DNA of 64,000 bases from Tetrahymena elliotti 4EA (lineage: Eukaryota > Ciliophora > Oligohymenophorea > Hymenostomatida > Tetrahymenidae): assembly GCA_000231825.2 (NCBI GenBank), contig JH720293.1:682001-746000 (forward strand), read 5' to 3'. The position numbers and the translations under genes were made by a program. This document shows positions 22,401 to 37,841 of this stretch, piece after piece; position 1 is the stretch's first letter; every line of letters begins with the position of its first letter. The notes under the pieces are model-generated. The model saw nothing but the letters and a program-made list of their open reading frames with translations, made no database searches and was not told the DNA's origin.

Positions 22401-23538
22401 TCTAAAAAATTAATCAAAAAGTTTGGGTTAAGAATTTCCTAATGTTTTTCTTTAGGTTAGTTTTTCATCTTAATTAGATTGTTATTCATTAAATTAAGAA
22501 GTATTTTCTAATTATAGAGAATCATCTGTTTCCTACTTTTGAATGTTGCTTTTAAGTTATGTGCTTTGCAAAGAAGAGGTCTAATTCAGTCTTACTGTAT
22601 CATCGCTATTTTATTGTTATTAATGCTAACTTTAAGAATTTTTCAGTTATTATTTGTTCTTTTATTATTTCATAAATAGCTCTTATTGTTATTACATTTA
22701 TTACATTTGATGAAAATTTTTCATAAATGGTGGTATAGGAGTTTTACCTACCATATTCTTTTACTTTGTTTTTGAAGGATCCTCTACATGTTTCTTTTGC
22801 TTGATCATTTAATCTATATATGCTTAATTACTCTAGTAGGCAGCGTCATTCGGTTAACCTTTTTTTTCTTAGCTTTATATCTATTACTCTTACTAATACT
22901 ACTATTGATTATGAATTTTTATTTAATTTTAATTGAATTCTTTCTATTCATTTTAAAAACTATCTTGTTTCTTCTGTACAGTAATATTTTAACCTTCATT
23001 TTATTGTGATTAGCTCTGCTTATTTTAAAGATCCTAAATATTTTTTTAGTTTTATGAATTAGATTATAATTGCTATAGTTTTATAGGGTATGAGACTAGC
23101 TATTATTAATTTTAATTTATTTATCCAGCTGATGGTAAACTATTAGCACCTTTACTATTGCCTAACTAATTTTATTAAGTATCTTAAATATTATTAACCA
23201 TTTAACTAGCCTAATTATAGTTATTTTAAGCTCCCTTTTTTTCAAAAATCGTATTATTGTTGTCTATTGGCTATAAGCCATTATTTGAACTAGACTAAAA
23301 ATTATCTTAAGTGCGATATAAATTTCCTAAATCTTTTTCAATATCCACATTAGAGTTGTTTCTCTTTTGGTTTCTCAATTCTAAATATAAAAATTATATT
23401 ATAATATGAAGCTTAATAACTTAATTTAGTAATAATGTAATTGGCATGCTGCTAATTTTGATACTGTCTGATATAATAGTCTTTTATATAAAAAATATTA
23501 CTTGCATAGTTAAGAGATGTGCTTTTTGGAGTAGCCAT
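19421..23538 (-). CDS. Q/N-rich coiled-coil protein, possible C-terminal membrane helix
   Basis: Unknown family, about 1,200 residues. The start at 23538 reads MATPKSTSLNYASNIFY; an intron follows and the next exon resumes with KLRNQKRNNSNVDIEKDLGN. Exons around 21600-21250 give a convincing coiled coil (ENQRLKSQIEQLEEKLKE, then QQLVKENNETKNLLLSTN), separated from a Q/N-rich half by introns at about 21360-21410 and 21130-21210. The downstream half (20950-19900) is Gln/Asn/Asp-rich and disordered, with an acidic patch near MQEDEYEQDGEDMDLSD. The frame runs on past HVYQMMKLQYHPNSYEQ to a hydrophobic stretch (VVTIIIVITIFVIITITTL) and reaches TGA at 19421-19423. Whether this last segment is translated is uncertain; a spliced, earlier end is possible. 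Structural or scaffold roles are only a guess. Confidence 0.6.
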
Positions 23539-24588
23539 TTTTAATACAGAAGTCGGAAATGATTATATTTAACTTGATTTCTTATCCTATTCTGCTTTTT
23601 GTATTGCTTAGTTTATTTTTCACTGGTAGATCTTGAAATATTCTTTCTAATTAGTATTGATAATTGATCGATAAATTAAAGAATATTTTTGAGTTTAGTT
23701 TATTAATTTTTCAATCTTCTTTTCTAACTTCTTCTTTATTTAAAATGCATATATTCGTTGATAACAACACAAATTATCCATCCATATAAGCATACCTTAT
23801 TATCTGATTCATTAATTTATCTTAATAATTATACTAAAATACCAACGAACAAATTGCTCGTATTCTTCGAAATACATTTTTTAAATTATTTTACATTAGA
23901 AATAATTTAAGATTTTAACTATTAATGGCACACTATTTTTGATAAGATTTGATTCATAAAAAATAAACAAAATAGAATCAATTTTTTAAAAATAGATACT
24001 CTTGTAAAATTTTATGAGTTGGGAAGAAAAAGATTGTAAATAATATATTAAATTAATTTATCATAGAAAATATTTGATATACCCAATGTATCAAAATCCA
24101 AAAACTTAAATAAAAGTAATTTGAAAAAATATGTTCTATGTCAAAAAAATGAGCTTAAAATTTTTAATTAAAAATAAGTTTTCATTTTTTTTCTTTTCTT
24201 TAATTTTTAATCAATGGAAATAATTTTTATTTTTATTTATTAAAAAATACTTCATATATTTGCTGAAGTAGAATGTTATTAATAAATGATATATTGATTA
24301 AAATTAATATATTAAAAGATTGTAATTAAATTATAATATTATTTTCTTTTTATTTTTCATTTATTAAAAAAAACTTTAGTTTAATTCTCAAATATTATAT
24401 TTTATTTTATATTAATTAATAGATTTTTAAATTGATTGTATATTCTATTTCTGATTTTAGGTTAATTTGCTAATACAAAATATATTTTTATCTATTTTAA
24501 CAATAAATTATTGAAATTATTATTTTTCTTTTACTTTTTCTTGAGAATAAAATTTTAAAATTGAGATCTCTAAAAGATCAGTCCTTAT
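23539..24588. other. Intergenic region
   Basis: Extremely AT-rich DNA between the start of the coiled-coil gene and the end of the small gene. Runs of A and T dominate. No coding frame, repeat or RNA gene was recognised. Confidence 0.5.
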
Positions 24589-25071
24589 TCATTAAAAGTT
24601 AACTTAATTCACGTTATTTGAGTATATTTTATTTATCCCATTATTTTAAGCTGATTTTTCATCTGTTTCATCAATAACACTGTCAGTCATTCTAATTTTA
24701 GGTTTAGTATTAATATCATCATATTCTTATAACGAATTTTTACTCCTAATACTCATGGATTTTTATTTTATCTTTTCTAGATCATTTATTTAAACTATTT
24801 GGATAGAATTTACATCTTCTACAAAGTTTCTTTACAAATTAAACTATATCTCTTAATCGTTTTACCCATTTCCTTTAAAAGATGGAGGATAAATTTTTAC
24901 TTCAACCAAATCAACAGGATTGCTAATACCAAATAAAATTTTAGATCTCTCTAAATTCTATTATGTGTTTTTATTTTATTGGCCTTGTCTAATTTGAGTA
25001 AAATCCATGTTTGCTATTTGGCTATATGGAGCTGAGCATATAACTTAATTACCTAATCTTCCTTCGATCAT
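24589..25071 (-). CDS. Small unknown protein, 160 residues
   Basis: Single exon, 483 nt, from ATG at 25071 (MIEGRLGNQVICSAPYSQIA) to TGA at 24589-24591. Gln is encoded mostly by TAA. The N-terminal two-thirds look folded, with LFGISNPVDLVEVKIYPPSF as the most conserved-looking block. The C-terminal third is Ser/Asn/Asp-rich and probably disordered. No signal peptide, membrane helix or known motif is visible. It lies 321 bp downstream of the CLN3 gene on the same strand. Confidence that this is a gene is moderate, based on frame length and composition; no function can be assigned. Confidence 0.6.
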
Positions 25072-25392
25072 TTTTCTAAATAAATTTTTACTGTAATATT
25101 TCTTTTTTCTAGCTTTTTATGTGAATTATATATGAAATTAAATTGCAATTCCTTAGATTGTTGTAATTGAATAAATATGTTCAAAATAATAGATATATTT
25201 TTAAAAAAAATTCTGATGGTATTAGGTAAAATTCCCAATTTAAATGAATAATTTTAGAATGCATTACTAAATATAAAACACTAATAAAAACTCTAATCTA
25301 TTAATTAAATTTAAATTAATTTTAATGAATTATTAATTTTATTTGAATATTTTAATGAATAAAATAACACCACAATTTATTTTGGAATTTAT
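25072..25392. other. Spacer between the small gene and CLN3
   Basis: AT-rich 321-bp spacer between two same-strand genes. Nothing else was seen. Confidence 0.5.
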
Positions 25393-27125
25393 TCAATCTT
25401 TCATTATAAAATTATCAATGACTAGTCCACTCAATGAAGATAATAAAACACCTGTATCATTAAAAATAGAGCAAATGTTCATAGCAAGTTCTTTTTCGTT
25501 CTTATTGATTTCTTCATGATTGAGTAACAAATAGTTAACATTAACATATGATGCACCACCCATCAAACCAACAAAAATCATCAATGGTATTTAAACTCCC
25601 ATTGGTACTGATTTATTAATAGCTATGAAAATCCAAAGTCCAAAGTTACAAGCTTAAGCAATAGTAAAGATGTAAACCTTTTTAATTTAAATGAGATATA
25701 AGGAAGATCTACTTATGAAGACACCAATTTAATAGCAGAAGCAAAGGATAACGAATCCCTATTTAAATTAAAAATTTTTTAAAAATTAAATGAGTTTTAT
25801 AGAATAGTTTACATTTTTTTCTAAGAATCCATTGAAGTCTGAAGAATATTCATCACTATCAAGTTGAGGATGAGCTCTTTCTGCCCAAACTGTTTCAACT
25901 ACATATTCAAGATAATAAACTAAACCAAGATTAACTGCAAGAGTCCACATTTTAGGCATAACTGATCTGATGTTTTCCCAAGATAACTTCTTGTTGTCTT
26001 TAGCATCGTCATCTTCTGATTCTTAAATAGTGATAGGTTTATTTTCTTATTGTTGGTCAGAAAGTTCTTCTTCTGTCATAAATAAACAGAAAAAAGAGTA
26101 AATAAAAAAATATTACTTTCAATTAATTATTATTGAGTATCCTCACCTTATTGGCTGTCACTGTAATTACTTTCACAGTTGACTTAATTAGATGATTTAT
26201 AATATTTCTTCTTTCTATTGTCATACCATAAGAAACATACCCAATAGCTTGCCTCAATAGGAATCATAATTAAAAAGATCTATTATAAAATTGTTCATTA
26301 ATTACTTGAAATATTTTATAATTTAAATGAATGTTATTTACTATGTAAAGATCTAAGTCAATTGCTTTTAAAACAAGCAGTAATCCAGAGCCGAAGGGAC
26401 CAGCAAATCCAGTACCACTACTCCAACCTGCTACAAGTTTTGAAGGGAATACCTTTAAGTATCCTTTTGAATAAAATTTATAATTTAAAACCTTGTAGAA
26501 ATAATTATTTATATAAATTCATACCTAGCATTACTGACTCACCAAAAGCTTACATAGTACCACACATAACAGATCCAACTAAACATGTATAGAAACCCCA
26601 TTTACCATCAGCTTTTGAAGAAAAAGCAATAATAACAAAGGCACAAATTGATAACACAATACAGACAAATATTCTCTTCTTATGAGAAATATTAATGAAG
26701 AATTTAGAGTTGATAGAACGCATAACACCTGATAAAACAATCAATGATCTTTTTTAATAAAAAAATTTGAAAAATTACAACTAAATTAAGATACTTACAA
26801 TTAAAATAGTGTCATAAAGTTTTTCATATCAAACTTATTTGCTATATCCTAAGCGGCAGTACCTACAAGCACATACCCAGTATTATTGATAATACCAATA
26901 AAGAAAAGGATCAAAAGATACATTTTTTCATTTTTTTAAACATTTAAAGCCTAATTATATGCAAAAATAATTTATATCTAAAAAGAAAGATCCCAGTTAT
27001 TTTATGAGCTCTGCTAAAAATAAAATGTTGTTTACTAACTCATCTTTAGTTTCAATTTAACTGCTGATAACTACGTCTAGTTTTTCAAACTCTTTTTGAG
27101 AATTTTTTCTTTGATTTACCTACAT
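25393..27125 (-). CDS. CLN3/battenin, lysosomal membrane protein
   Basis: Multi-exon gene ending NFIMKD then TGA at 25393-25395. The last exon contains GLMGGASYVNVNYLLLNHEE, matching the human CLN3 block around GLLGGAAYVNT. An internal exon has AGWSSGTGFAGPFGSGLLL, matching the CLN3 signature WWSSGTGGAG. Others give LFFIGIINNTGYVLVGTAAQ (first transmembrane helix) and VCIVLSICAFVIIAFSS followed by MCGTMQAFGESVMLG. CLN3 is a multi-pass endolysosomal protein linked to glycerophosphodiester clearance, lysosomal pH and traffic. The proposed start at 27125 (MQVNQRKNSQKEFEKL) is followed by an intron of about 58 nt that keeps frame into the first helix; a downstream Met (MYLLILFF) is an alternative. 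An acidic, Glu-rich loop lies around 26000-26090. Expected length is about 430 residues. Confidence 0.9.
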
Positions 27126-27567
27126 TTTTAGTAATTTTGCAAATAAATTAATAAATTAAGCAATTAAATTAATTATGATCAATTGAAGGCCAAAAAATTT
27201 TTGAAAGAGCGAATATTTTATAAAGTGTTTGAATAGTTTTTTAGAATTGAAATCTACTTGTTTTTAGTTTTTGAAAATATAAAATTAATATTATTATGCT
27301 TATAAATACTATTGAAAATATTACATTAATTTTAGATGCTTAATTGATATTTTGACATCATTGACAAACAATTTTTTTTTGATCAAGTAAATTTCATTCT
27401 CAAACATGCAACAAAAATTTTATAAAAATTAAATAAATATCCCTATTCTCAATAACATTTTTCTATATTATTTCTCTTAAAAATCAAAGTTGAAATTAAT
27501 TTTGCTTTTTCTAAAACAAACTACTTATATTTATCTACCTCTTTTTTATGGATTTAATTTATTTATT
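27126..27567. other. Spacer between CLN3 and the helicase
   Basis: AT-rich spacer between two minus-strand genes, about 440 bp if the helicase frame ends at 27568. It contains the CLN3 promoter. No repeat or RNA gene was seen. Confidence 0.45.
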
Positions 27568-30802
<3,235 letters not shown>

Positions 30803-31188
30803 TTCTATTTAATATTCTATTTATATACTAATTTATTGTATGTATAAAAAGTTTATTATTTTAAGATATGTTTAATAGACGATTTTTTTATAATTTACAA
30901 TAATTAATTCAAAAATAATAAAAAAATCTGATAAACTATCTGATAAAAATCTAAAATAATGCTAAAATTACTTTTAAAAATATTTCTACTAATACATAAG
31001 AATCTACTAAAAAATAATATCTTAAAAACTTTTAAAATGCATTTAAAATAATATGATTCTCCAAATTAAAATCTAAAATTCTTTGTTTTATTAATTGATA
31101 TTTTAAACTTATTAAATGAATAGACATTTTAAAATTGAGAAACTAAAAAATTTAGATGTGAAAACTTTGTTGATAAAACTTGATAAAT
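30803..31188. other. Spacer upstream of the helicase
   Basis: 386-bp AT-rich spacer between the end of the LRR-like gene and the start of the helicase gene, both on the minus strand. Nothing recognisable. Confidence 0.5.
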
Positions 31189-33255
31189 TCAAATATGTAA
31201 ATCGTAGATGACAAATAGAGGATTTGTTTACATAATTGAGTAAAGATCTTTATAAAAAAGTGTCATTGAAACTCTATATGATAACAAAATGTAAAAATAG
31301 TAATCTATAGTCTCTTCTTCTTTAACTTTTACATCATATAAAGAGGTAGTGAAAGTCTAAATATACTCATTTTAAGTGAGCAAGTAGGCTATCTCCAAGC
31401 AAATATGTTTTGGCAATACTTTTTTCATAAAAAAGTAATTAATAGATTCTATCTGAGCACTTCCTATTTTTTGCCATAATTAGTATTGTACTTCTTACTT
31501 TTTTATATAATCCATAAATATTTCTATACAATAAGCTCCTTTTACATGATTTTCTATTTACAAATCAGTTATTTTATGATAATCTATGAGACATTCTATT
31601 GCAAAAATTTCAAAATATTCTCCATGGCCATTTAAAATCCAGCAAAGAGAAACCAAATTTTATAGCAGTATACACTTGTCCATAATTCTTTTGAATTCTG
31701 CATAGGAATCAAATTCTTGGTTAAAATTAAATCCAAATGATCCCTCTCTTAAATTAGTTAATTAGTCTATGTTATCAGCTAAAATTTAATAAATCTTTTT
31801 ATTTTAGGTCTAGAAACTAAAGTTAATCTTTACTGATTCAGCAAGTTTATTTATGCAAACAAATTTTATAATATTCTCTTAATCTTCAGCACTTAAGGTG
31901 TATATTCTAGAGTTCAAGTTTAGATTAATTTTAATTAGATTATTAGCTTCTCTCATAGACTAAAAAATATTTTGCAGTTATAAAATAGATTCATAATGAT
32001 ATCCCTGTAGTTCATTAATAAATTCAATAGATGAAGGAGTAAAATGAAATAGATTCTTATGTTATTAATTCTAAACATTTAAATGTGATTAATAACATTT
32101 GCAATACAAGTTTTATTTTTTCAGCAAATACAAGTGAAATATTACTTTCATAAGATTTTAGTTAATATTCTATTAGGCCATTTCGATATTAATGTTTTTT
32201 AGATTTTTTTAGTTTGATAAAAATGGAAATAAATTCTATTCATCAAAATTATATTAATTCCCAAAAATATTCAAACTCTCTAAATTTGAAAACTCTTCAG
32301 CTATTAGATCTTATGCAATTTATAATAATTAAATTAAGCTTAAAGATAATTCAACAATTTTCATTTAATTTTAAATTATAATTGATTATATTTCTGATGT
32401 TGGATTAAAATTTGAAAAAATTTCTATATTAAATTGCAACTTATTTATATTTTTTAAATTTAACTATTTTATTTTATCTATAAATTCATAGTTATGGATA
32501 AAAATCTAAAGATTTTAGCAATCTAATAAATCATTTTAGATAAAATACTCAAAGCAATTAGAACTAAAAGAAAGCTAACTTAAAAACTTTTTACTAATTA
32601 CAAATTTTGTTGATTTTTTTAAATTATCCTCATCTATATCTTCACTTTCTTCTATAAAATCTGATCGAACAGAAAATTATCTTAAATTGGAGTTTTGTAA
32701 AATAGAATTTAGCTAAATAACATTATCTTTTGAAAGATATTTTAGAGTAAGTGTTAACTATTAAAGATTACTTAAAACAGGCTGTTTGAGTTCTTATATT
32801 AAAGAAAGATCAGAAACATTCAAAGATTTCAATGAATTAAGCTCTTATTATATCTCTAAAATTTCTTTAGATAGATCAGCAATCTATATAACAGAAACAT
32901 CCAAAAACTAAAATATTCTAAACTTTTAAATATTTTATTATAAAGTGTTAAATATTAAAGAAGGATAATTTGTTATTTATTCTCTCTTATCTAGTAAAGC
33001 TTGTAGGAGCAAACAAAAATCTCTTTCGGATTCTATAACTATTTAGTCATCATAACCATCAACCCTCATTAGAGTGTTTGCAAACTTTTAAATTTAGTAT
33101 TCAGTCCAACGACTGCTCCTATAAGACTTAGTTACTATCTAATGCAGTTCATTAAAATAATTTTCTCTTGAAACATAGTTTTTGAGAAAATAATCATAAA
33201 TTTTGTCCATATCTTTGTAAAAAAAAAACGAATTATTGATCTAAATGTTTAGCAT
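31189..33255 (-). CDS. Leucine-rich-repeat-like protein, 688 residues
   Basis: Intronless frame of 2,067 nt from ATG at 33255 to TGA at 31189-31191, full of TAA/TAG Gln codons. The middle shows spaced Leu/Asn patterns such as LNSLKSLNVSDLSLIQE, LQQLTLTLKYLS, FSNLESLNIFGN and QKNLKNINIEM at intervals of about 25-35 residues. These resemble irregular ribonuclease-inhibitor-type leucine-rich repeats, a very common ciliate family. There is no signal peptide, membrane helix, kinase or F-box visible; the N-terminus (MLNIQINNSFFFYKDMDKIY) and the C-terminal 200 residues are not assignable. The role is probably protein-protein binding, inferred only from the fold type. Confidence 0.72.
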
Positions 33256-34168
33256 TATTTAATTTTTTATTTTACTCGACGAAATAATAAATTTTTTGAT
33301 TTAATTAACCTTATCAAAAATAGGAAATAAGTAAATTTATTTACATCATTTTCACATAAAAATAATTTTTTATTTTTAATGTAAAATTCTTTTTATCTCA
33401 TTTAGTTTCTGATTGAGAAACAATCTATTAAATTATTTTCTTGATATTTATTAAATAAACCTAAATTTTATTTTTACTGTTTCTATTATAAATAAATATT
33501 AGAAACTTTTAAAATATTTAAATATTTTTGTTGTAAAAAAATGTAAATTAATACAATTATGATGAAAAGGAGATTTTGGGTATTTTTATGAAATTAATTT
33601 ATTTAAGTTAACTAGAATAATTTTTAAAAAAAAGAATGATATAATTCAATGATTAAAACAATTATTATGGTTCAATAGATAGGAAAAAGAAATAGATCAA
33701 AAAATTAGATGATCAAAAAAAGAAAGCGTGGTTAATTAACTATTGAAATCTTTTGTAAAGATATTTGAAAAAAAAATTAAGAAAGCTGCTTTTTATAAAT
33801 TATAGGATAATTACTTTTGTAATAAAGAATAATTAATACTTTAATTGAAAAAGATATCAGAAAGGTAAAAAGAAGTGATATCAGCAATCATAAATACATA
33901 ATTTTTTTGTAAAAAGTGAGAGTTTGCTTGTTTGTATGTGTGTATTTTGTTTATTACTTTTTTTATAAATAAATGAATAAATTAAGATATCATTTTGCAA
34001 AGATCTTTGTAAGTGTTTTGATTAGCTGATTTTATTAGGAAAAATCATCATGAATGAAATTTTAAGATTGAAATAAATAAAATTTCTTTAGATTATCTCT
34101 GAAATAATATTTGAAAAAGAAAAAGCAAATTTCATAAAAAATTTATAAAAAGAAAAGAGGTTTAAAAA
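33256..34168. other. Divergent intergenic region
   Basis: 913 bp between the starts of the LRR-like gene and VPS35, so it should hold two promoters. A short plus-strand frame near 33668 is Lys/Arg-rich, but it ends after about 33 codons and is not called. Confidence 0.5.
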
Positions 34169-37140
34169 ATGCAAGAGGATGTTGATTAGGAGAGACTATT
34201 AGATTAGGCTCGTTAAAAAGTTAAAGAATAAGCTTACTTTATGAAAAAAGCATTAGATCAAGTCAATTTAAGAGAAGGCTTGAGACACGCTTCCACCATG
34301 TTAGAAGAATTAGGTGTTAGGGAATAAGTTTAGTTGAATCCTAAAAACTATTATATAGTTTTTATGCAAATTTTTGACGAACTCCGTACTTTGGAGTAAT
34401 ACTTTAAGGAAGAATACAGAAGAGGTCGTAAAATGATGGATTTGTATGAGTCCGTTTAGCATGCAACTAAATTGATTCCTAGACTCTATCTTTTAATCAC
34501 AGTTGGTTCTGTTTACATTCAAACCCACGAAGTTGGTGCAAAGGAAATTCTTCTTGATTTGTTAGAAATGATTAAAGCAGTTCAACACCCTACTAGAGGT
34601 CTATTTTTACGTTATTATTTCCTTAAAATGTGCAAAGATCGTCTTCCAGATAAGGACTCTGAATATTTTGGGTAACTTATTTCAAAATAAAAATATCATT
34701 TCAATATTAAGAGCATCAACATACACATCAACAGCTTTTAAAAAAAGAATAAAAATTTTTGTAAATAAATCTTTCATCAAACACTTTTTCAATTCTTCTT
34801 CCTCTACTAAAGACAAGAATTTGTTTATTTTACAAAAACGTAGGAGAGGATATTTTAGAAATGATAAAAATTGTTTGAAAAACGACATTTAGTGAAAGAA
34901 ATTTTAGCTTTTACAGTTTTTGATAAAAGAAAAAATTAAAATGAATTAAAAATGAATGAAAGTTTAACTTATTTTTATATATAATAGAGAAGGTGGAGAT
35001 GTCGATGATTGCATTAACATAATTACTAGAAATCTTAATGAAATGAACAAGCTATGGATCAGAATGAGTGGAAAGTCTAGAGATAAACCAAGAAGAGAAA
35101 AGGAAAGAGTAGACTTAAAGATTACAGTAGGTGAAAATATTCATAGATTAAGTAGCTTGGAAGGTGTAAATAGTGAAATTTATTAAACTACTGTTTTACC
35201 TAAGTTGCTTGATTTAATTGTTAGCTCAAAAGATGCCATTTCTTAAAATTATTTGATTGATTGCGTTATCTCATGTTTCCCTGATGAGTATCACTTAATT
35301 ACTCTTCATGATATATTAGGTATTTGCACTACTTAACTTGAACCTAAGGTTGATATCAAATCAATTTTCATTTCCTTGATGGATCGTTTAGCTGAATATG
35401 CTCTTCGTTCAGAAGATGTTTAGGCTACTTTCAACTCTGATAATCATATTTATTCTATGTTCAAAAATAACATTGATAATGTAAATAACTAATTCAATTT
35501 TTAATTATTTATTTTAGAATATTTTAGAATTGATTTCATAAATATTCTAAAAACAAATTAAAAATTTTGAAAAAAAAAATTTTTTTAATTAGTTGGTAGA
35601 AAGATCAAGCAGTGCTGAGTTTAAAAACGTTTTAGATTTAATGGTTGCATTTTTGAAGTTCTCTTTGAGATGTTACTCATCAAACAGCGATTATGTTAAT
35701 CAAATTTTAAAAAGTTGTGTTAAGATTTGTGAAAAGTAACACGAATAAGATTTCTAAGATGACTGCTTGAAGAACATTGTTAAATTTTTGACTATGCCTC
35801 TTGAAACTATGTCCTTAACTATTCTTACTATGGATGAATACCCTAATTTGATGAAGTATTTACCTTTCTCTAAAAGACGTTAGGTTGCCTAAAAGATTAC
35901 TCAAGTAAATTAAAAGCAAATTATATATTTAATTTAATTTAAATAAAAATATAATAGGCTGTTGTTAGCTTAAAGAGAAACATTAATGATTTAAAAATAG
36001 CTGAATAATTAGTTCTCTTTATCCATCCCTTATTGGTAACTGAAAAGGACTATATTGAAGTCTCTCAAAATGATTTTGAAGAAGAATAAAACTTGGTTTG
36101 CAAAATGCTTCATCTTGTTCATCATGATGATGCTTAAGAATATTGGAATATTTTAAGACTGTTCTTTGATAATTTCTAAAAAGGAGAAATTAAGAGATAG
36201 AGATTCACTTATCCTACCATGTTCTATGCTCTTGCCAAATTCACTCGTTCTGTCTATGAAAAGAACTAACAAAATGAGATTCTCAATTATAATAATATCT
36301 TTGAAATTATGAAGTAATTGATTGAAACTTTAGCTTAGGAATATCATACACTTGCTCTCAAGCTTTACATTTAATTCATTTTAATTATTAATGAATTCGA
36401 TCATGAAAAAACTGTAATTACTTTTCATTGTTTACTATCTTTGATAATTTATTTATTTTAAAGCTCGATGAATTCACTTATGATATTGCTACTACAGCTT
36501 TGACTATTTATTAAGATGATTTAGGTGATGCTGATGTTAAATTGCAAGCAATCTAAGTTATTAGTGGTGCATTAAACAAAGTCTCTTGTTTAAGTGATGA
36601 AAACTATGACACTCTTTCATCTAACACTACCTAATACTCTGCTAAATTACTTAAAAAGCAAGACTAGGTTCTCTCTATATTAAATTGCACTCATCTTTTC
36701 CATGGTGAACTTATTGTAATAAAAAATACCTTGATCATTATATAATAGCTAATTATTTTGTTTTAATATTAGAAAGATGAAGAATCTGTTAAGAAATGCT
36801 TAAAGAAAGCTATTAAAATAGCATAAACCTTACTTAAAACTCAAAATAAGAGTATTAACTTGTATATTTATATCTTGAATCGTTTCTTCATATTCTGGAA
36901 CAATGTTCAAGTAAGAAAAATCTTTTTTTCATATAAATTAAGAATTGAAATTTTATTTTTAAAATTTAGTTTGATATTGCTGAAGTTCAAGAATTAATCA
37001 ATACTATCAATGAAAAAATTGGAACCTTAGATAAATCAGCTGAAACTGAAGCTCTCAATAAATATTGGAGAAATACAGTATAATATATTAAATCAAAGTA
37101 AGAATAAAATATAGCAGGATTCATCGAGCTTCATGTCTGA
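34169..37140 (+). CDS. VPS35: VPS35, retromer cargo-recognition subunit
   Basis: Seven exons (34169-34671, 34988-35480, 35593-35904, 35958-36413, 36464-36715, 36773-36910, 36970-37140) total 2,325 nt, giving 774 residues, close to the usual VPS35 length of about 790. The N-terminus begins MQEDVDQERLLDQARQKVKEQ. The family hallmark PRLYLLITVGSVYIQT and VQHPTRGLFLRYYFL near residue 100 is intact, followed by NEMNKLWIRMSGKSRDK. The remainder is an all-helical solenoid. VPS35 binds VPS26 at its N-terminal end and VPS29 at its C-terminal end and returns receptors from endosomes to the Golgi or surface. The phases of all seven exons close without a stop. The start follows an A-rich leader typical of ciliate genes. 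Confidence 0.97.
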
Positions 37141-37841
37141 AAGAAGTAGTCTAAATTTTGGAATAAGCTAAAATAAAATATAATATTCTCATTCATTATT
37201 ATTAGTAACAAATTGAAATTTCAAATACATTTCTGAAATAATTATGTTAAAATAAACACTAATATTAAAATCTCCGTTTTTGTTGAATTAAGAAGCATGA
37301 AATTTATTTTTGTATTTTGAATTTTAGTTAAATAAATATGTTGATTCATTCTTACTAAAATTTAATTAGCCAAATATGTTTATCAACTATGTTTTTTAAT
37401 TTTAAATATTTTCTTCTAACTTAACAATATTTAATCACACATCGTTTTTACGTTTTTTAATCGATTTAACAACATTTTTAGTTTTAAAAATACCTGAAAT
37501 TGTTATTCATATTATATTTTACTATTTACTGTATATAGTAAGTCAAATTAAAAATAAAAATTTCAAAAAATGATTTTTTTAAGATTTAATTCTACAAAAA
37601 TTATTTAGAAGGAGAACAAAACAGGTCAATTAATATTGTTTTTGATAGAGATTTATCTTAAATTATTATAATAACAATTTTCTTATCTGATATTTAATTG
37701 GCTGGTGATTAACAACTATATATACAGTTTCTCTTTGATTATCAAATATTTAATTTACATCAAGATTTTAAAAGTAATTTTATTAAGCAATAAACAAAAA
37801 ACAATAAGCAGAATACTAAGTATTTATTTAAGTAGGTGTAA
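37141..37841. other. Spacer between VPS35 and the next plus-strand gene
   Basis: About 700 bp of AT-rich DNA holding the VPS35 3' end and the next promoter. The frame of the downstream gene is open for a short distance upstream of its proposed ATG, so part of this spacer could be coding. Confidence 0.45.

Noticed and set aside
33668..33768. Short Lys/Arg-rich plus-strand ORF upstream of VPS35.
   Set aside because: About 33 codons, no splice continuation that makes sense, and typical of chance frames when only TGA stops.
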